Source of the DNA: an uncultured Bacilli bacterium
Lineage (GTDB): Bacteria > Bacillota_I > Bacilli_A > RFN20 > CAG-826
Length of the DNA: 64,000 nt
Assembly (NCBI GenBank): GCA_944349595.1
Contig: CALVNF010000005.1
Span: 33,839 to 97,838 of the forward strand
Direction of reading: 5' to 3'
In this document: in pieces, positions 26,091 through 36,118 of the stretch
Layout: each line of letters starts with the position of its first letter
How positions within the stretch are numbered: the first letter of the stretch is position 1
Notes under the pieces: generated by a model
The model's input: only the letters and a program-made list of their open reading frames with translations
The model's database searches: none
What the model was told of the DNA's origin: nothing
Made by a program: the position numbers and the translations under genes

Positions 26091-27404
26091 ATGAAAAAAG
26101 TACTTTTAATTTCTTTAGGATGTGTAAAAAATACTGTTGATAGTGAGACATTATTGTCATTTTTTAAAAGATCTGGCTTTGATATAGTTTTAAATCCAAA
26201 AGATGCTGATGTAATTGTTATAAATACATGTGGTTTTATTGAAGATGCAAAAAAAGAATCAATAGATGTTATTTTAAACTATGCAAAATATCAAAAAAAA
26301 CTTGTTGTAGTCGGTTGTTTAGCACAAAGATATGAAAAAGAATTAAAAGAAAGTATTCCAGAAATTGATTTAATAGTACCAATTACTAATTATAAAAATT
26401 TACCAATTTTGATTAAGTCATTATTTAATGATGAAGTTTTCCAAGAATATAATCCATATTATCGAGTATTATCAACTCCAAAATTTTCTGCATATTTGAA
26501 AATATCAGATGGTTGTTCAAATCATTGTGCATATTGTGCAATTCCATTAATTAGAGGTGAATTTCATAGTGTTCCAAAAGAAGAATTATTAAAAGAAGCC
26601 AAAAGATTAGCTTCTTTAAATATCAAAGAATTAATAATTATTTCTCAAGATACCACAAAATATGGAACAGATATTTATAAAGATTATGATATTGTCAACT
26701 TATTGCAAGATATACTAAATTTAAAAGCATTTAGATTTATTCGTTTATTATATCTTTATTCTTATGAAGTTTCTGATCGTTTAATTAACTTAATTAAAGA
26801 AAACAGTGAGGTTTTGCTGCCATATTTTGATATTCCGATCCAACATTCTACAAATAAAATGCTTAAATTAATGAACCGAAAAGATACAAAAAAAGACATC
26901 ATTAAATTGTATAATAAAATTAAATCAACATATAAAAAAGCAATTTTAAGAACAACAATAATTATTGGATTTCCACATGAAAATAATAAAGATTTTAATT
27001 CATTAAAATCATTTTTAAATAAATACAAATTTGATCACCTTGGAGTCTTTACTTACTCAAAAGAAGAAGGAACTGCTGGGTTTTTGATGGATGAACAAGT
27101 TCGAGAAAAGACAAAAATAAAAAGAAAAAATGAATTAATGAAGCAACAAACTTTCATTTCTTATGAATTAAATAAAAAACATATTGGTGAAGAAATGCTT
27201 GGAATTATTACAAATAAATTAAAAGACAGTAATGAATATTGTGTAAGAACTTATTTTAATGCCCCAGATGATATCGATGGCAATATTTATGTCAAATCAA
27301 ATGTTGAATTAAATGAAGGTGATATTGTCAAAATTAAGATATTATCTTCCTCAATTTATGATTTAAGCGGAGAAGTGGTTAAAGTAATTGAAAAATTTGA
27401 TTAA
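26091..27404 (+). CDS. rimO: Ribosomal protein S12 methylthiotransferase RimO
   Basis: This radical-SAM enzyme adds a methylthio group to an aspartate of ribosomal protein S12. The 437 residues comprise the N-terminal UPF0004 domain with Cys11 ('GCVKNTVDSE'), 'NTCGFI' and 'GCLAQRY' cysteines for one [4Fe-4S] cluster. The radical-SAM cluster follows at Cys142, Cys146 and Cys149 ('GCSNHCAYC'), then a TRAM domain at the C-terminus. The ORF is open upstream to 26040, but the family starts at 'MKKVLLISLGC', which is ATG 26091. That upstream extension lies across the hairpin of the short RNA. Confidence 0.93.
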   Translation: MKKVLLISLGCVKNTVDSETLLSFFKRSGFDIVLNPKDADVIVINTCGFIEDAKKESIDVILNYAKYQKKLVVVGCLAQRYEKELKESIPEIDLIVPITNYKNLPILIKSLFNDEVFQEYNPYYRVLSTPKFSAYLKISDGCSNHCAYCAIPLIRGEFHSVPKEELLKEAKRLASLNIKELIIISQDTTKYGTDIYKDYDIVNLLQDILNLKAFRFIRLLYLYSYEVSDRLINLIKENSEVLLPYFDIPIQHSTNKMLKLMNRKDTKKDIIKLYNKIKSTYKKAILRTTIIIGFPHENNKDFNSLKSFLNKYKFDHLGVFTYSKEEGTAGFLMDEQVREKTKIKRKNELMKQQTFISYELNKKHIGEEMLGIITNKLKDSNEYCVRTYFNAPDDIDGNIYVKSNVELNEGDIVKIKILSSSIYDLSGEVVKVIEKFD

Positions 27405-27426
27405 TTTTAATATAATTTTAAACACT

Positions 27427-27500
27427 GCCTTGTTAGTTAATCGGTATAACGGATCCATGGTAAGGATTAATGGCTAGTTCGACTCTGGCACGAGGCACCA
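27427..27500 (+). tRNA. tRNA-Thr(GGT)
   Basis: Full cloverleaf: acceptor GCCTTGT/ACGAGGC, D stem GTTA/TAAC, anticodon stem GATCC/GGATT with loop ATGGTAA (anticodon GGT), T stem GCTAG/CTGGC, discriminator A and encoded CCA. Confidence 0.93.
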
Positions 27501-27503
27501 TTT

Positions 27504-27528
27504 GGTTGAAGTTTTCAACCTTTTTTTA
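27504..27528 (+). terminator. Terminator of tRNA-Thr
   Basis: GGTTGAA and TTCAACC pair around a three-base loop and are followed by seven T. Confidence 0.85.
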
Positions 27529-27636
27529 TTTCCTTTAACAAAATAACTTAGATTTGGGAGTAAATATTTATAATTAGAGATTTTGAATTAATAGTTAAAT
27601 TTCTTAAAAATAGGCGATTTTATGGGACTTTCAAGG

Positions 27637-27661
27637 ATAAATATTATTGAATAATATTTAT
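27637..27661 (+). promoter_or_regulatory. Perfect AT-only inverted repeat upstream of the CarD-like gene
   Basis: ATAAATATTAT and ATAATATTTAT flank TGA, an 11-bp perfect palindrome with a three-base centre, 66 bases before the start of the next gene. It could be an operator or a weak hairpin. The surrounding 27529-27726 region holds no other feature I can support. Confidence 0.3.
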
Positions 27662-27726
27662 AATCATGATAAAATAATCTTGATTGTTGAAGATATCAAT
27701 AATAAATTCAAAAAAAGGGGGTTTCC

Positions 27727-28215
27727 ATGCAAGATTATAAAATTGGCACTTTTGTAAGTCATAGAAGCGATGGAATTTGCAAAATAGTTTCAATTGAAGA
27801 AATAAATGGTAAACCTTTTTACAAATTAGAATCCACTGGTGATTTTCATAACATTGTTTATTCTCCAGTTGATAGTCAAAATCAACCATTTAGAAACTTA
27901 ATTACAAAACAAGAAACGGATGATCTTTTACAATATATGACAACAATTACGAATTTTGTTGTTGAAAGTTCAAAAAAGAGAAGAGAATTATTTAAATCTC
28001 TTTTATACTCAAATGATCCAAAAAAATTAGTTTTTCTTTTAAAAAATTTGTATCTTTACAAGCTTGATAAAGAAAAGAAAAATCAATTTTTATCGCAAGA
28101 AGATAAATATATTTACAAAAGAGTAAAAAAATTACTCGGTGAAGAGTTTTCTATAGTTTTAAACATCAACCAAGAAGAAGCTGATAATAAAATCAAATCG
28201 TTCATAATCAGATAA
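27727..28215 (+). CDS. CarD/CdnL-family transcription regulator
   Basis: The 162-residue protein starts with a CarD/TRCF RNA-polymerase-interaction domain ('YKIGTFVSHRSDGICKIVSIEEINGKPFYKL', residues 4-34 in parts), a small beta barrel that binds the polymerase beta subunit. A helical C-terminal half follows with basic residues ('SSKKRRELFKSLL', 'KRVKKLLGEEF'). CarD proteins stabilise the open complex at ribosomal and other promoters. The gene is monocistronic, with a GGGGG-type ribosome site upstream and a terminator downstream. Confidence 0.82.
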   Translation: MQDYKIGTFVSHRSDGICKIVSIEEINGKPFYKLESTGDFHNIVYSPVDSQNQPFRNLITKQETDDLLQYMTTITNFVVESSKKRRELFKSLLYSNDPKKLVFLLKNLYLYKLDKEKKNQFLSQEDKYIYKRVKKLLGEEFSIVLNINQEEADNKIKSFIIR

Positions 28216-28222
28216 AAAACAG

Positions 28223-28263
28223 AAAAAAACGTATTAAATATTATTTAATACGTATTTTTTTTC
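28223..28263 (+). terminator. Terminator after the CarD-like gene
   Basis: AAAAAACGTATTAAATA and TATTTAATACGTATTTTTT form a long stem with a tiny loop, followed by T-rich sequence. Confidence 0.85.
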
Positions 28264-28292
28264 TTGACATATTGTGTTTAATGGTGTTTAAT
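28264..28292 (+). promoter_or_regulatory. Promoter of the opp operon
   Basis: TTGACA (28264-28269) and TTTAAT (28287-28292) are 17 bases apart. A direct repeat of GTGTTTAAT overlaps the spacer and -10 and may bind a regulator. Confidence 0.6.
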
Positions 28293-28321
28293 TTAAAACA
28301 TATTTTTATAGGAGGGACTAA

Positions 28322-31132
28322 ATGAACAAGAAAATATTATGTACATCCATTATTGCTCTCACTTCATTATTCACAATCGTCGGATGTGGACCAGAAAATA
28401 GTGGTAGCGATAAACATACATATAACACTTATATGGAAATAAATCCTAAAACATGGAATGTTCATAGATGGGAAACAAACGATGAATCCTACATTATGAG
28501 CTTTACAGAAATGGGTTTATATGATGTTATTTTAAATTCAACTAAAGATGGTTATGAATTTGCAAATGAAATGGCAGCAGAAAGACCTGTTGATGTTTCA
28601 AGAGATATTTCTGATGAAGAAATGCAAACATATTATCCAAATGCTTTAAACCCAACAAGTGGTACAGTTTGGGAAATTAAATTAAATCAAGCAGCAAAAT
28701 TTGCTTCGGGCACGCAAATTAATGCTGATACATATGTTGATTCATTAGAATTACAATTAAATCCACGTTTAGTTAATAGAAGAGCTGATAGTTTCTATGC
28801 TTCTAGCTTTGTTATTGCAAACGCAGAAAAATACTTCAAACAACAAAGATCAACTATTGAACCTGCTTATGACTACATTGATTTAGAAAAAACAAGTAGC
28901 CCAACATTACCATTAAAAGATAAGAATTTTGGTAAAACTGGAAACTGGTATCTTAACTTAGGTGCTACATCTCCATATGGAAATTCAGTTTTCTCTGGTG
29001 AAGTCGGTGAACAATTCACATTCTATCAAGTCTTAAATAACAGAGTTGATAAAGGTAGTGTTGCTTTACAAACAGCTTGTGGAAGAATTACTGATGCTGC
29101 AAGTTTCTGGGCTTATAAGAAATTTGTTGATGGTGGTAGTGATCCTCAAAAAATGCATGATCCAGATAACTGGAAAGATGTTAAAGGATTAAGCGATGTT
29201 GGTGAAGAACAATTAAATGAAAACATCGATATCACTGACTTTGATGTTATGGATATCTATGTTAGAAATTCCGTTAATTCAATGATTATTGATCCAAGTT
29301 TAGGTGATGCTGTCGAAACTACAACAAATGAAGATAACGATCCATCAACATTTGAAAAATATTCTTGGGCAGATTTACAAGCTGACTTAAGAACAGTTGT
29401 TTCTTCTCTTGGAAGAGGTGGAGCAACAAGCGCTTCTTGGAACTATTATTTACCACTTTTCTCTGAATACTTTAACGATTATGAAATTGACTTCTCAGAT
29501 GTTGGTATTAGAAAAGTTGATGACTACACAATTAGAATTTATTTAGAAAAATCAATTACTCAACTTGATTTATTATTCCAATTATCAAGTAACTGGATTG
29601 TTAATGTTGATTTATATAAATCATTAATTAGATCTGTTACTGGAAGTGAAGATGGTTCAACACAAACTACTCTTTATGCTTCTGGAAATGCAGCAAACTA
29701 TGATTCATATGGTCCATATAAACTAGTTACATTCAGTGATGGTTCATTTATTGATATTCAAAAGAATGAATCGTGGTATGGATGGACTGATGGAAAACAT
29801 GAAAATCAATTTGAAACTGATGCAGTTTATACAAGAATTATTCAAAGCCACGAAACTGCAAAACAAGAATTCTTAAATGGTAAATTAGATGATTTCACAT
29901 TAGATGCTAATGATATGGGTGATTATGGTGCCTCTTCAAGAGCTAAAACAACTCCTGAATCATATACTTCTAAATTATCATTCAATACATCCGAATCAAT
30001 GTTAGAAGACAGACAATCAAACGGTATTAACAAGACAATTTTAGCAAGTGAAGACTTTAGACAAGGTTTATCTCTTGGTATTGATAGAGTTCAATTAGCA
30101 AGTAATAGTGCTGGTTCTACTGCATCTACAAACTTACTTAACTCCTTATATTTAACAGATGTTGAAAAAGGTGAAGTTTATAGAGATACAAAACAAGGAA
30201 GAAGTGTCTATGGCCAAGTCTATGGTGCTGAAGGTTTTGCAGATGATGAAGTCTTAATTGAAAAAGATGCAAGCGGTAATTATTCAAATTCAATTGGTTA
30301 TAACAGAAATCTCGGTGTTCAAAAAATGGCAAAAGCTATTAGAGAATATGTCGATAAATCTAAAATGAAAACAACTGATAAAATTGAAATTGAATACTTA
30401 GTCTATGACCAAGATAGTACTGCAACAGTTGGTATTAGAGATTACTTAAATGAAACATTAGGTAGCCTTGCTAAAGAAATTAAAACATTATTAGCAAATC
30501 CAACTGAAGCTGGACAAAAACCAATTCATATGGCTGATAGCTTCACAATTGAATTTGTCTTAAGACAAGATCAAAACTATTATGAAACTGCTCAAAGAGG
30601 TAACTATGATGTTATCATGTCAACTTGGGGTGGTGCTGCAATTAATCCTTGGAACTTAATGCAAGTTTATTGTGATAGTTCATTTGATCAATGCTGTGAA
30701 TACGTCTATCCAGGATGGCAAGATGATGTAACAATGAAAATTGATACTAATGGTAACGGCGTCATTGATGATGGCGAAACAAAATCAATGAATGACTGGT
30801 ATGTCTACTTAAATGATACATTAGTTGAAGTTCAAAGAACTGAATTTGCAACTCAAGAGGAATTTGAACAAGCATACACAGAAAGACATAATCAAAGATT
30901 AAATGTTTTAGCTGGTATTGAAGCTGGAATTATTTCTCAATACAGAACTCTTCCATTATATGCAAGAGGAAGTATTGCATTAACATCATTTAAAGTTGAA
31001 GATGCTACTGAAGATTATATTAACTTAATCGGTTACGGCGGCATCAGATTCATGACTTATAATTACACTGATGGTGAATGGGAAGCTGCATGGAGTGATG
31101 GAAAACTTTCCGGTAGCATGTACAAGAACTAA
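28322..31132 (+). CDS. oppA: Oligopeptide ABC transporter substrate-binding lipoprotein OppA
   Basis: This 936-residue lipoprotein captures peptides outside the cell and delivers them to OppBC. The signal peptide ends in a lipobox with Cys22 ('TIVGCG'). The family-5 solute-binding fold is recognisable from 'VWEIKLNQAAKFASGTQINADTYVDSL' in parts and 'GPYKLVTFSDGSFIDIQKNESWYG' in parts. It is far longer than typical OppA (about 540 residues), as in Mollicutes. Residues 808-819 form an EF-hand-like loop (DTNGNGVIDDGE). A strong GGAGGG site precedes the ATG. Codon use suggests high expression. Confidence 0.88.
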   Translation: MNKKILCTSIIALTSLFTIVGCGPENSGSDKHTYNTYMEINPKTWNVHRWETNDESYIMSFTEMGLYDVILNSTKDGYEFANEMAAERPVDVSRDISDEEMQTYYPNALNPTSGTVWEIKLNQAAKFASGTQINADTYVDSLELQLNPRLVNRRADSFYASSFVIANAEKYFKQQRSTIEPAYDYIDLEKTSSPTLPLKDKNFGKTGNWYLNLGATSPYGNSVFSGEVGEQFTFYQVLNNRVDKGSVALQTACGRITDAASFWAYKKFVDGGSDPQKMHDPDNWKDVKGLSDVGEEQLNENIDITDFDVMDIYVRNSVNSMIIDPSLGDAVETTTNEDNDPSTFEKYSWADLQADLRTVVSSLGRGGATSASWNYYLPLFSEYFNDYEIDFSDVGIRKVDDYTIRIYLEKSITQLDLLFQLSSNWIVNVDLYKSLIRSVTGSEDGSTQTTLYASGNAANYDSYGPYKLVTFSDGSFIDIQKNESWYGWTDGKHENQFETDAVYTRIIQSHETAKQEFLNGKLDDFTLDANDMGDYGASSRAKTTPESYTSKLSFNTSESMLEDRQSNGINKTILASEDFRQGLSLGIDRVQLASNSAGSTASTNLLNSLYLTDVEKGEVYRDTKQGRSVYGQVYGAEGFADDEVLIEKDASGNYSNSIGYNRNLGVQKMAKAIREYVDKSKMKTTDKIEIEYLVYDQDSTATVGIRDYLNETLGSLAKEIKTLLANPTEAGQKPIHMADSFTIEFVLRQDQNYYETAQRGNYDVIMSTWGGAAINPWNLMQVYCDSSFDQCCEYVYPGWQDDVTMKIDTNGNGVIDDGETKSMNDWYVYLNDTLVEVQRTEFATQEEFEQAYTERHNQRLNVLAGIEAGIISQYRTLPLYARGSIALTSFKVEDATEDYINLIGYGGIRFMTYNYTDGEWEAAWSDGKLSGSMYKN

Positions 31133-31171
31133 TAATTATAAGATATATAAATAATAAATAATTAGTAAGCG

Positions 31172-31198
31172 AATCACGGACAAAATTTGTCCGTGATT
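31172..31198 (+). other. Perfect stem-loop between oppA and oppB
   Basis: AATCACGGACAAA pairs fully with TTTGTCCGTGATT around a one-base centre (a real hairpin would open a few pairs). No T-run follows, so it is unlikely to be a full terminator. It more likely protects the 3' end of oppA mRNA or limits read-through, giving more OppA than permease. Confidence 0.6.
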
Positions 31199-31255
31199 TA
31201 GCGCCTAATTAGAAGTATAATTTAAAATAAGAAATATAATGAAAGGAAGCACTTA

Positions 31256-32296
31256 ATGAAAGATTTAAAAGGTTTAGGAATTTATGCGTTAAAAAGAATA
31301 ATTTTGATGGTGATTACTTTCATTATAATTCTTACAATTTGTTTTGTTTTAATTAGAATGTTGCCTCTTGATCCTGGTCAAGTTGCTCCGGGAACTGATC
31401 CTGAAATTTTCTATAGAATTCAAGTATCTTTAGGAAGAATGGTTGAAGTGAACGGTGAATATGTCCAAACTCCAATAATTGATCAATATATTAGATTTTG
31501 GACAGATTTATTCGCTCCTCAAATCGATCCATTAACTGGACAAGAACTTTCAAGATTTGGTTATTCTTGGTCAGTTAACTCAGCCGGAATTTCTCCTTGG
31601 GATGTTATGGTTCCAAGATTTCCACCAACAATTTTAATTAACGTTTATTCAATGGTTTTTAGTGTTCCAATTGGTTTATTACTTGGAATTTATATGGCAT
31701 TAAAAAAGAATAAATGGCAAGACCATGCTTTAAGTATTCTTGTAATGGTTGTAATTTCAGTTCCTAGCTTTATTTATGCATTATTACTTCAAGTTATTGA
31801 CTATGCAGCTGGAACTCCACTTCCTGCAATTGTTGCTGGTATTGATGCTCCATGGGTTTCTTCTGAAATGTTTGTAGCAATGATTTTACCAGTCTTAGCA
31901 ATGTCATTTGGTTCAATTGCTGGATATTCAAGATATACAAGAGCCGAACTTACTGAAGTTTTAACAAGTGATTTTATGTTACTTGCAAGAACTAAAGGTT
32001 TAACAAGATTCCAAGCAACTGTTAGACATGCTTTTAGAAATTCTCTTGTTCCAATCTTCCCAATGATTTTAGGTGAATTTATTTCTGTTTTATCTGGATC
32101 AATTGTTATTGAACAAGTATTCTCAATTGAAGGCGTTGGTAAAGTCTTCCTTCAATCAGTTACTCAAAAAGACTATGACTTATTCTTATTTGTTGGTATG
32201 TTCTATACAATAATTGGTTTAGTCGGTGGTCTTATAGTTGACTTATCTTATGGAATTGTTGATCCAAGAATTAGAATGGGAGGTGGCAAACAATGA
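31256..32296 (+). CDS. oppB: Oligopeptide ABC transporter permease OppB
   Basis: The 346-residue inner permease has an N-terminal membrane segment ('ILMVITFIIILTICFVLIRM' region), a moderately long external loop (about 40-115), and then the five-helix MetI-like core. The EAA coupling loop is visible as 'EVLTSDFMLLARTKGLTRFQATVRH' in parts, followed by 'AFRNSLVPIFP'. It forms the peptide pore with OppC. The AAAGGAAG site precedes the start and the gene overlaps oppC by four bases. Confidence 0.92.
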   Translation: MKDLKGLGIYALKRIILMVITFIIILTICFVLIRMLPLDPGQVAPGTDPEIFYRIQVSLGRMVEVNGEYVQTPIIDQYIRFWTDLFAPQIDPLTGQELSRFGYSWSVNSAGISPWDVMVPRFPPTILINVYSMVFSVPIGLLLGIYMALKKNKWQDHALSILVMVVISVPSFIYALLLQVIDYAAGTPLPAIVAGIDAPWVSSEMFVAMILPVLAMSFGSIAGYSRYTRAELTEVLTSDFMLLARTKGLTRFQATVRHAFRNSLVPIFPMILGEFISVLSGSIVIEQVFSIEGVGKVFLQSVTQKDYDLFLFVGMFYTIIGLVGGLIVDLSYGIVDPRIRMGGGKQ

Positions 32297-33972
32297 AATT
32301 AAATTTTAAAAATTTATTCAAGAAAAAACCTCATCATGAATTTGTTGAATTTAATGATTTAAATATTGAAAAAACATATTCAACAAGTGATATTAAAAAA
32401 GAAGATTTTAATTTTACACAATTAAATGAAAGTATTCATGACTTAAAATTTGAAACAAAACCAATTTCGTATTTTAAAGATTGTTTCTTAAGATTTGCAA
32501 AAAACAAGGCTAGTATTGTTGCAGCTTGTGTTATTGGAATTTTAGTATTATATGCAATTATTGTTCCTGCAGTTGATCCTAAATCTAATGTTCCTGCAAG
32601 TGTTAACCAAAATGGTTATCAAGATTCTTATTATGCAAATGTTATCCCAAAGGCTTTTGAAAATTCTGGTTTTTGGGATGGAACTGAAATTAGAGATGTT
32701 GGAGAAAGTGTATATAAAGTATACGACGCAGTTGATCAAGAACAAGGCGTTGAAAGAAAAAGAATTAAAGAAGTAGTTGATAAATTCTTCCAAGGAGTAA
32801 CAGCTCCAAATGGTCAAGTTATTTCTGGAAGTACAATGTATCGAGTTAGATATGATACATATGCTGTTGGAAATATCCAAGCATTTAGAATTTCAAATTC
32901 TGATTATCAAAGAATATTAGATTATCAAGAAGAACATGATGTCACAATTTTAATGCCACTTGTTGATTATGAAACATATGTCAATGTTGAATATCGACAA
33001 AAATTAGAAGAACAAGGTGTATCTTCTTCAACAATTGAATCAAGATTAACAAGTATTAGACAATATTATGTTAATGGTAAAGGAAATTACTGGTTTAAAC
33101 TTGAAAGAGTTGAAGGTTCATCTGGTAATGCTTTTGTTCCAGTTGGCTATGATAATAATGCATTAGAAGATATATACTTAAGAGATTCTGAAGGGAATTT
33201 AGTTTATTCAACTCCAGCAGATTCAAATAACTTAAATGTCAGAGTTAATTATGAACATTATTTTGAATTTAAATATGGATTTGAACCTACTTTCTTATTT
33301 GGAACAACAAATGGTGGAAGAGATATTTGGACTCGACTTGCAGAAGGTGCAAGATTCTCATTACTTCTTGGCATTGGTGTAAGTGTTGTTAACTTTATTA
33401 TTGGTATTATTTGGGGTTCAATTGCTGGATATTATGGTGGTAGAGTTGATCTTACAATGGAAAGAATTACTGATATTATTTCTGCAATTCCATCGATTGT
33501 TATTTTAAATATTGTTAATACGCACTTCCCTGGAAATAACGTACTAGGTTTAATTGTGGCCTTGATCTTACCAGGGTGGATTGGAACGGCATCGCTTACA
33601 AGAATGCAATTTTATAGGTTTAAAGGTCAAGAGTATGTTTTGGCAAGTAGGACTCTTGGGGCAAGAGATACTAGATTGATTTTTAAACATATTTTCCCAA
33701 ATGCAATTGGAACTCTTGTTACATCGAGTGTTTTAATGATACCAAGTGTCATCTTTAGTGAATCAAGTTTGACATTCTTAGGTATTATTAATTTAGGAGA
33801 AATGGTTTCTGTTGGCTCATTACTAGATGAAGGACAAAAATCAATGACAACATTCCCACATGCAGTTTTGTTCCCAGCTTTACTTATTTCCTTGTTAATG
33901 ATTTCATTTAACTTATTTGGAAATGGTTTAAGAGATGCATTTAATACAACATTGAGAGGAGCTGATAACTAA
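32293..33972 (+). CDS. oppC: Oligopeptide ABC transporter permease OppC with large external insert
   Basis: At 559 residues this is nearly twice the usual OppC length. A cytoplasmic N-terminal tail is followed by one membrane helix (about 75-95). About 240 extracytoplasmic residues come next (roughly 97-335). The MetI-like core begins near 'GGRDIWTRLAEGARFSL' (Gly341 onward) and has the coupling loop 'QEYVLASRTLGARDTRLIFKHIFPN' in parts. The insert has no cysteines or clear family signature and could dock the oversized OppA. It starts inside the end of oppB. Confidence 0.88.
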   Translation: MKLNFKNLFKKKPHHEFVEFNDLNIEKTYSTSDIKKEDFNFTQLNESIHDLKFETKPISYFKDCFLRFAKNKASIVAACVIGILVLYAIIVPAVDPKSNVPASVNQNGYQDSYYANVIPKAFENSGFWDGTEIRDVGESVYKVYDAVDQEQGVERKRIKEVVDKFFQGVTAPNGQVISGSTMYRVRYDTYAVGNIQAFRISNSDYQRILDYQEEHDVTILMPLVDYETYVNVEYRQKLEEQGVSSSTIESRLTSIRQYYVNGKGNYWFKLERVEGSSGNAFVPVGYDNNALEDIYLRDSEGNLVYSTPADSNNLNVRVNYEHYFEFKYGFEPTFLFGTTNGGRDIWTRLAEGARFSLLLGIGVSVVNFIIGIIWGSIAGYYGGRVDLTMERITDIISAIPSIVILNIVNTHFPGNNVLGLIVALILPGWIGTASLTRMQFYRFKGQEYVLASRTLGARDTRLIFKHIFPNAIGTLVTSSVLMIPSVIFSESSLTFLGIINLGEMVSVGSLLDEGQKSMTTFPHAVLFPALLISLLMISFNLFGNGLRDAFNTTLRGADN

Positions 33973-33973
33973 T

Positions 33974-36118
33974 ATGGCAGAAAAACAAGAAAAAATCTTA
34001 GAAGTTAAAGATTTAAGAATTTCTTTTAGAACAAATTCTGGTACCGTAAAAGCTGTCAGAGGTATCTCATTTGATTTGTATAAGGGTAGAACTTTAGCAA
34101 TTGTTGGAGAATCTGGTAGTGGAAAATCTGTTACTTCAAGAGCAATTTTAGGTATTTTAGCTAATAATAAAATTGTTGAAGGTGGACAAATTTTATATGA
34201 TGGAAAAGATTTACTAGCTTTAAAAGAAGAACAATTTACTCATATTAGAGGTAGTAAAATCTCGATGATTTTCCAAGATCCATTAAGTAGCTTAAATCCA
34301 ATTATGAGAGTTGGAAAACAATTAACGGAACCAATGTTTTTAAAAGCTAAAGCTCAAAGAAGAGAATCTAGAAAAAATTTAAGAGCAATAAAAAAATCTG
34401 AAGCAAAAGAGAGAAAAATTTTAAATATTACAAATGATTTAAGAATTTCTCAATTACAAAAAAATGAATACAAAAAATATATTCATGAAAAATATATTAG
34501 AGATGATATTAAATATGATTTATTAAATTCTGATATTTTTAATAAATTTGAAAACGATGAATTATTAAAAAAATTTAATACATTTAAAACCTTTATTAAT
34601 GATTATTTAGCATTAAACAAAGATGAAATTTTAAAAGAAAATGTTGAAATAAATATTAAAGATTTAAAAGAAAATTATAAATTAGGTTTAGAAATTGAAA
34701 AACTAATTAAATTAAATAAAGATAAATTAAAAGAACAAGAATTTAATGATTTAGTTGAAAATTTCCACAAATTAAATAAAAAATTCTACTTAAATGAATT
34801 ACATAAAAATTTAATTCATTTAGATTATAATGAAGATTTAAAACTTGATGATTATAGAGAATATTTATCAACAATTTTAAAAAGTAATTATGATTATTCT
34901 TTTAAAAAATTAAAAGAATTAAAAGAATATTTAATTAAATTTAATGAAGAAAATTTTCAAAATATGAAAACTTTTGATACTAAAAAAGTATTAAAAACAT
35001 TAAAAGAAATTAAACGTTTGATTAAAAAAGCTCAATTTGATTTTGCAACTGAAAAAGATGATATTATTGAAGTCTATCCAGTTTCAATTAGAAATTATAT
35101 TGAACAATTTATTGAATCAAAAAAATTAGTTTTAACAAGACAAAAACTTTTAAATTCATATCTTAATGATGATGGAACAATGTCTCAAATTCCAAATGAT
35201 GTAAAAGCTGGAGAAAGAGAAACAATTGTAAAACCGGAAGAATTCTTTAAGATTATGGGACAATATACAAATGAAATTATTTCATATATTGAAGACAGAA
35301 TAGAAAATGAAAAATTTGATTCTCAAGCATATATTGACAAATTCTTTAAATATTTCTGTGATGAATATAACCGTTCAAAAACAAGAGTTTTAAAATCCGA
35401 AGCTAAAAAAAGGGCTATCAAATTATTAAAAGCTGTTGGAATTCCAGATCCAAAAAGAAGATATAAACAATATCCATTTGAATTTTCTGGTGGTATGAGA
35501 CAAAGAATTGTTATCGCAATCGCTTTATCTTCAAATCCTGAAATTTTGATTTGTGATGAACCAACAACTGCACTTGACGTTACAATTCAAGCTCAAATTC
35601 TTGAATTGATTAATAAATTAAAAGATGAAATGAATTTATCAATTATTTTCATTACCCACGATTTAGGTGTTGTTGCAAATATGGCTGATGATATTGCCGT
35701 TATGTATGCTGGAAAAATTGTAGAATATGGTACAGTTTATGATATATTCTACGATCCAAGACATCCATATACTTGGGCATTACTTGGTTCTATGCCAGAT
35801 TTAAATACTAAAGAAAAACTAGATGCAATTCCTGGTACTCCACCAAATATGTTGTTGCCTCCAAGAGGTGATGCTTTTGCAGCTAGAAATAAATATGCAA
35901 TGAAGATTGACTTTGAAATGCAACCTCCATTTTTCAAAATCTCTGATACACACTTTGCTGCAACTTGGTTACTTCATGAAGATGCACCAGATGTTCAAGC
36001 TCCAAAAGTTGTAAGAGATAGAATTGAGCGTTCATTAAAAGAAAATCCTGAAAATATTCCTGTTTATACATTAGCAAAAAATTCAATACTAGGAGGATTA
36101 AAAGATGTTAGAAGATAA
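33974..36118 (+). CDS. oppD: Oligopeptide ABC transporter ATPase OppD with insert after the Q-loop
   Basis: The ATPase energises peptide import. Core motifs are Walker A GESGSGKS (residues 45-52), Q-loop Gln101 ('[12 protein letters not shown]'), signature 'FSGGMRQR' (504-511), Walker B with Asp528-Glu529 and a C-terminal 'GTPPNML' Opp-family tail. Q-loop and signature are normally about 55-60 residues apart. Here they are about 400 apart, an insert of roughly 340 residues rich in Lys, Glu, Asn and Leu that appears helical. The total of 714 residues compares with about 350 in most bacteria. The two-base gap from oppC shows operon coupling. Confidence 0.9.
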   Translation: MAEKQEKILEVKDLRISFRTNSGTVKAVRGISFDLYKGRTLAIVGESGSGKSVTSRAILGILANNKIVEGGQILYDGKDLLALKEEQFTHIRGSKISMIFQDPLSSLNPIMRVGKQLTEPMFLKAKAQRRESRKNLRAIKKSEAKERKILNITNDLRISQLQKNEYKKYIHEKYIRDDIKYDLLNSDIFNKFENDELLKKFNTFKTFINDYLALNKDEILKENVEINIKDLKENYKLGLEIEKLIKLNKDKLKEQEFNDLVENFHKLNKKFYLNELHKNLIHLDYNEDLKLDDYREYLSTILKSNYDYSFKKLKELKEYLIKFNEENFQNMKTFDTKKVLKTLKEIKRLIKKAQFDFATEKDDIIEVYPVSIRNYIEQFIESKKLVLTRQKLLNSYLNDDGTMSQIPNDVKAGERETIVKPEEFFKIMGQYTNEIISYIEDRIENEKFDSQAYIDKFFKYFCDEYNRSKTRVLKSEAKKRAIKLLKAVGIPDPKRRYKQYPFEFSGGMRQRIVIAIALSSNPEILICDEPTTALDVTIQAQILELINKLKDEMNLSIIFITHDLGVVANMADDIAVMYAGKIVEYGTVYDIFYDPRHPYTWALLGSMPDLNTKEKLDAIPGTPPNMLLPPRGDAFAARNKYAMKIDFEMQPPFFKISDTHFAATWLLHEDAPDVQAPKVVRDRIERSLKENPENIPVYTLAKNSILGGLKDVRR

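Noticed and set aside
30138..30332. Minus-strand open frame within oppA
   Set aside because: Its His/Leu/Gln-rich composition is typical of a shadow of an AT-rich coding strand.
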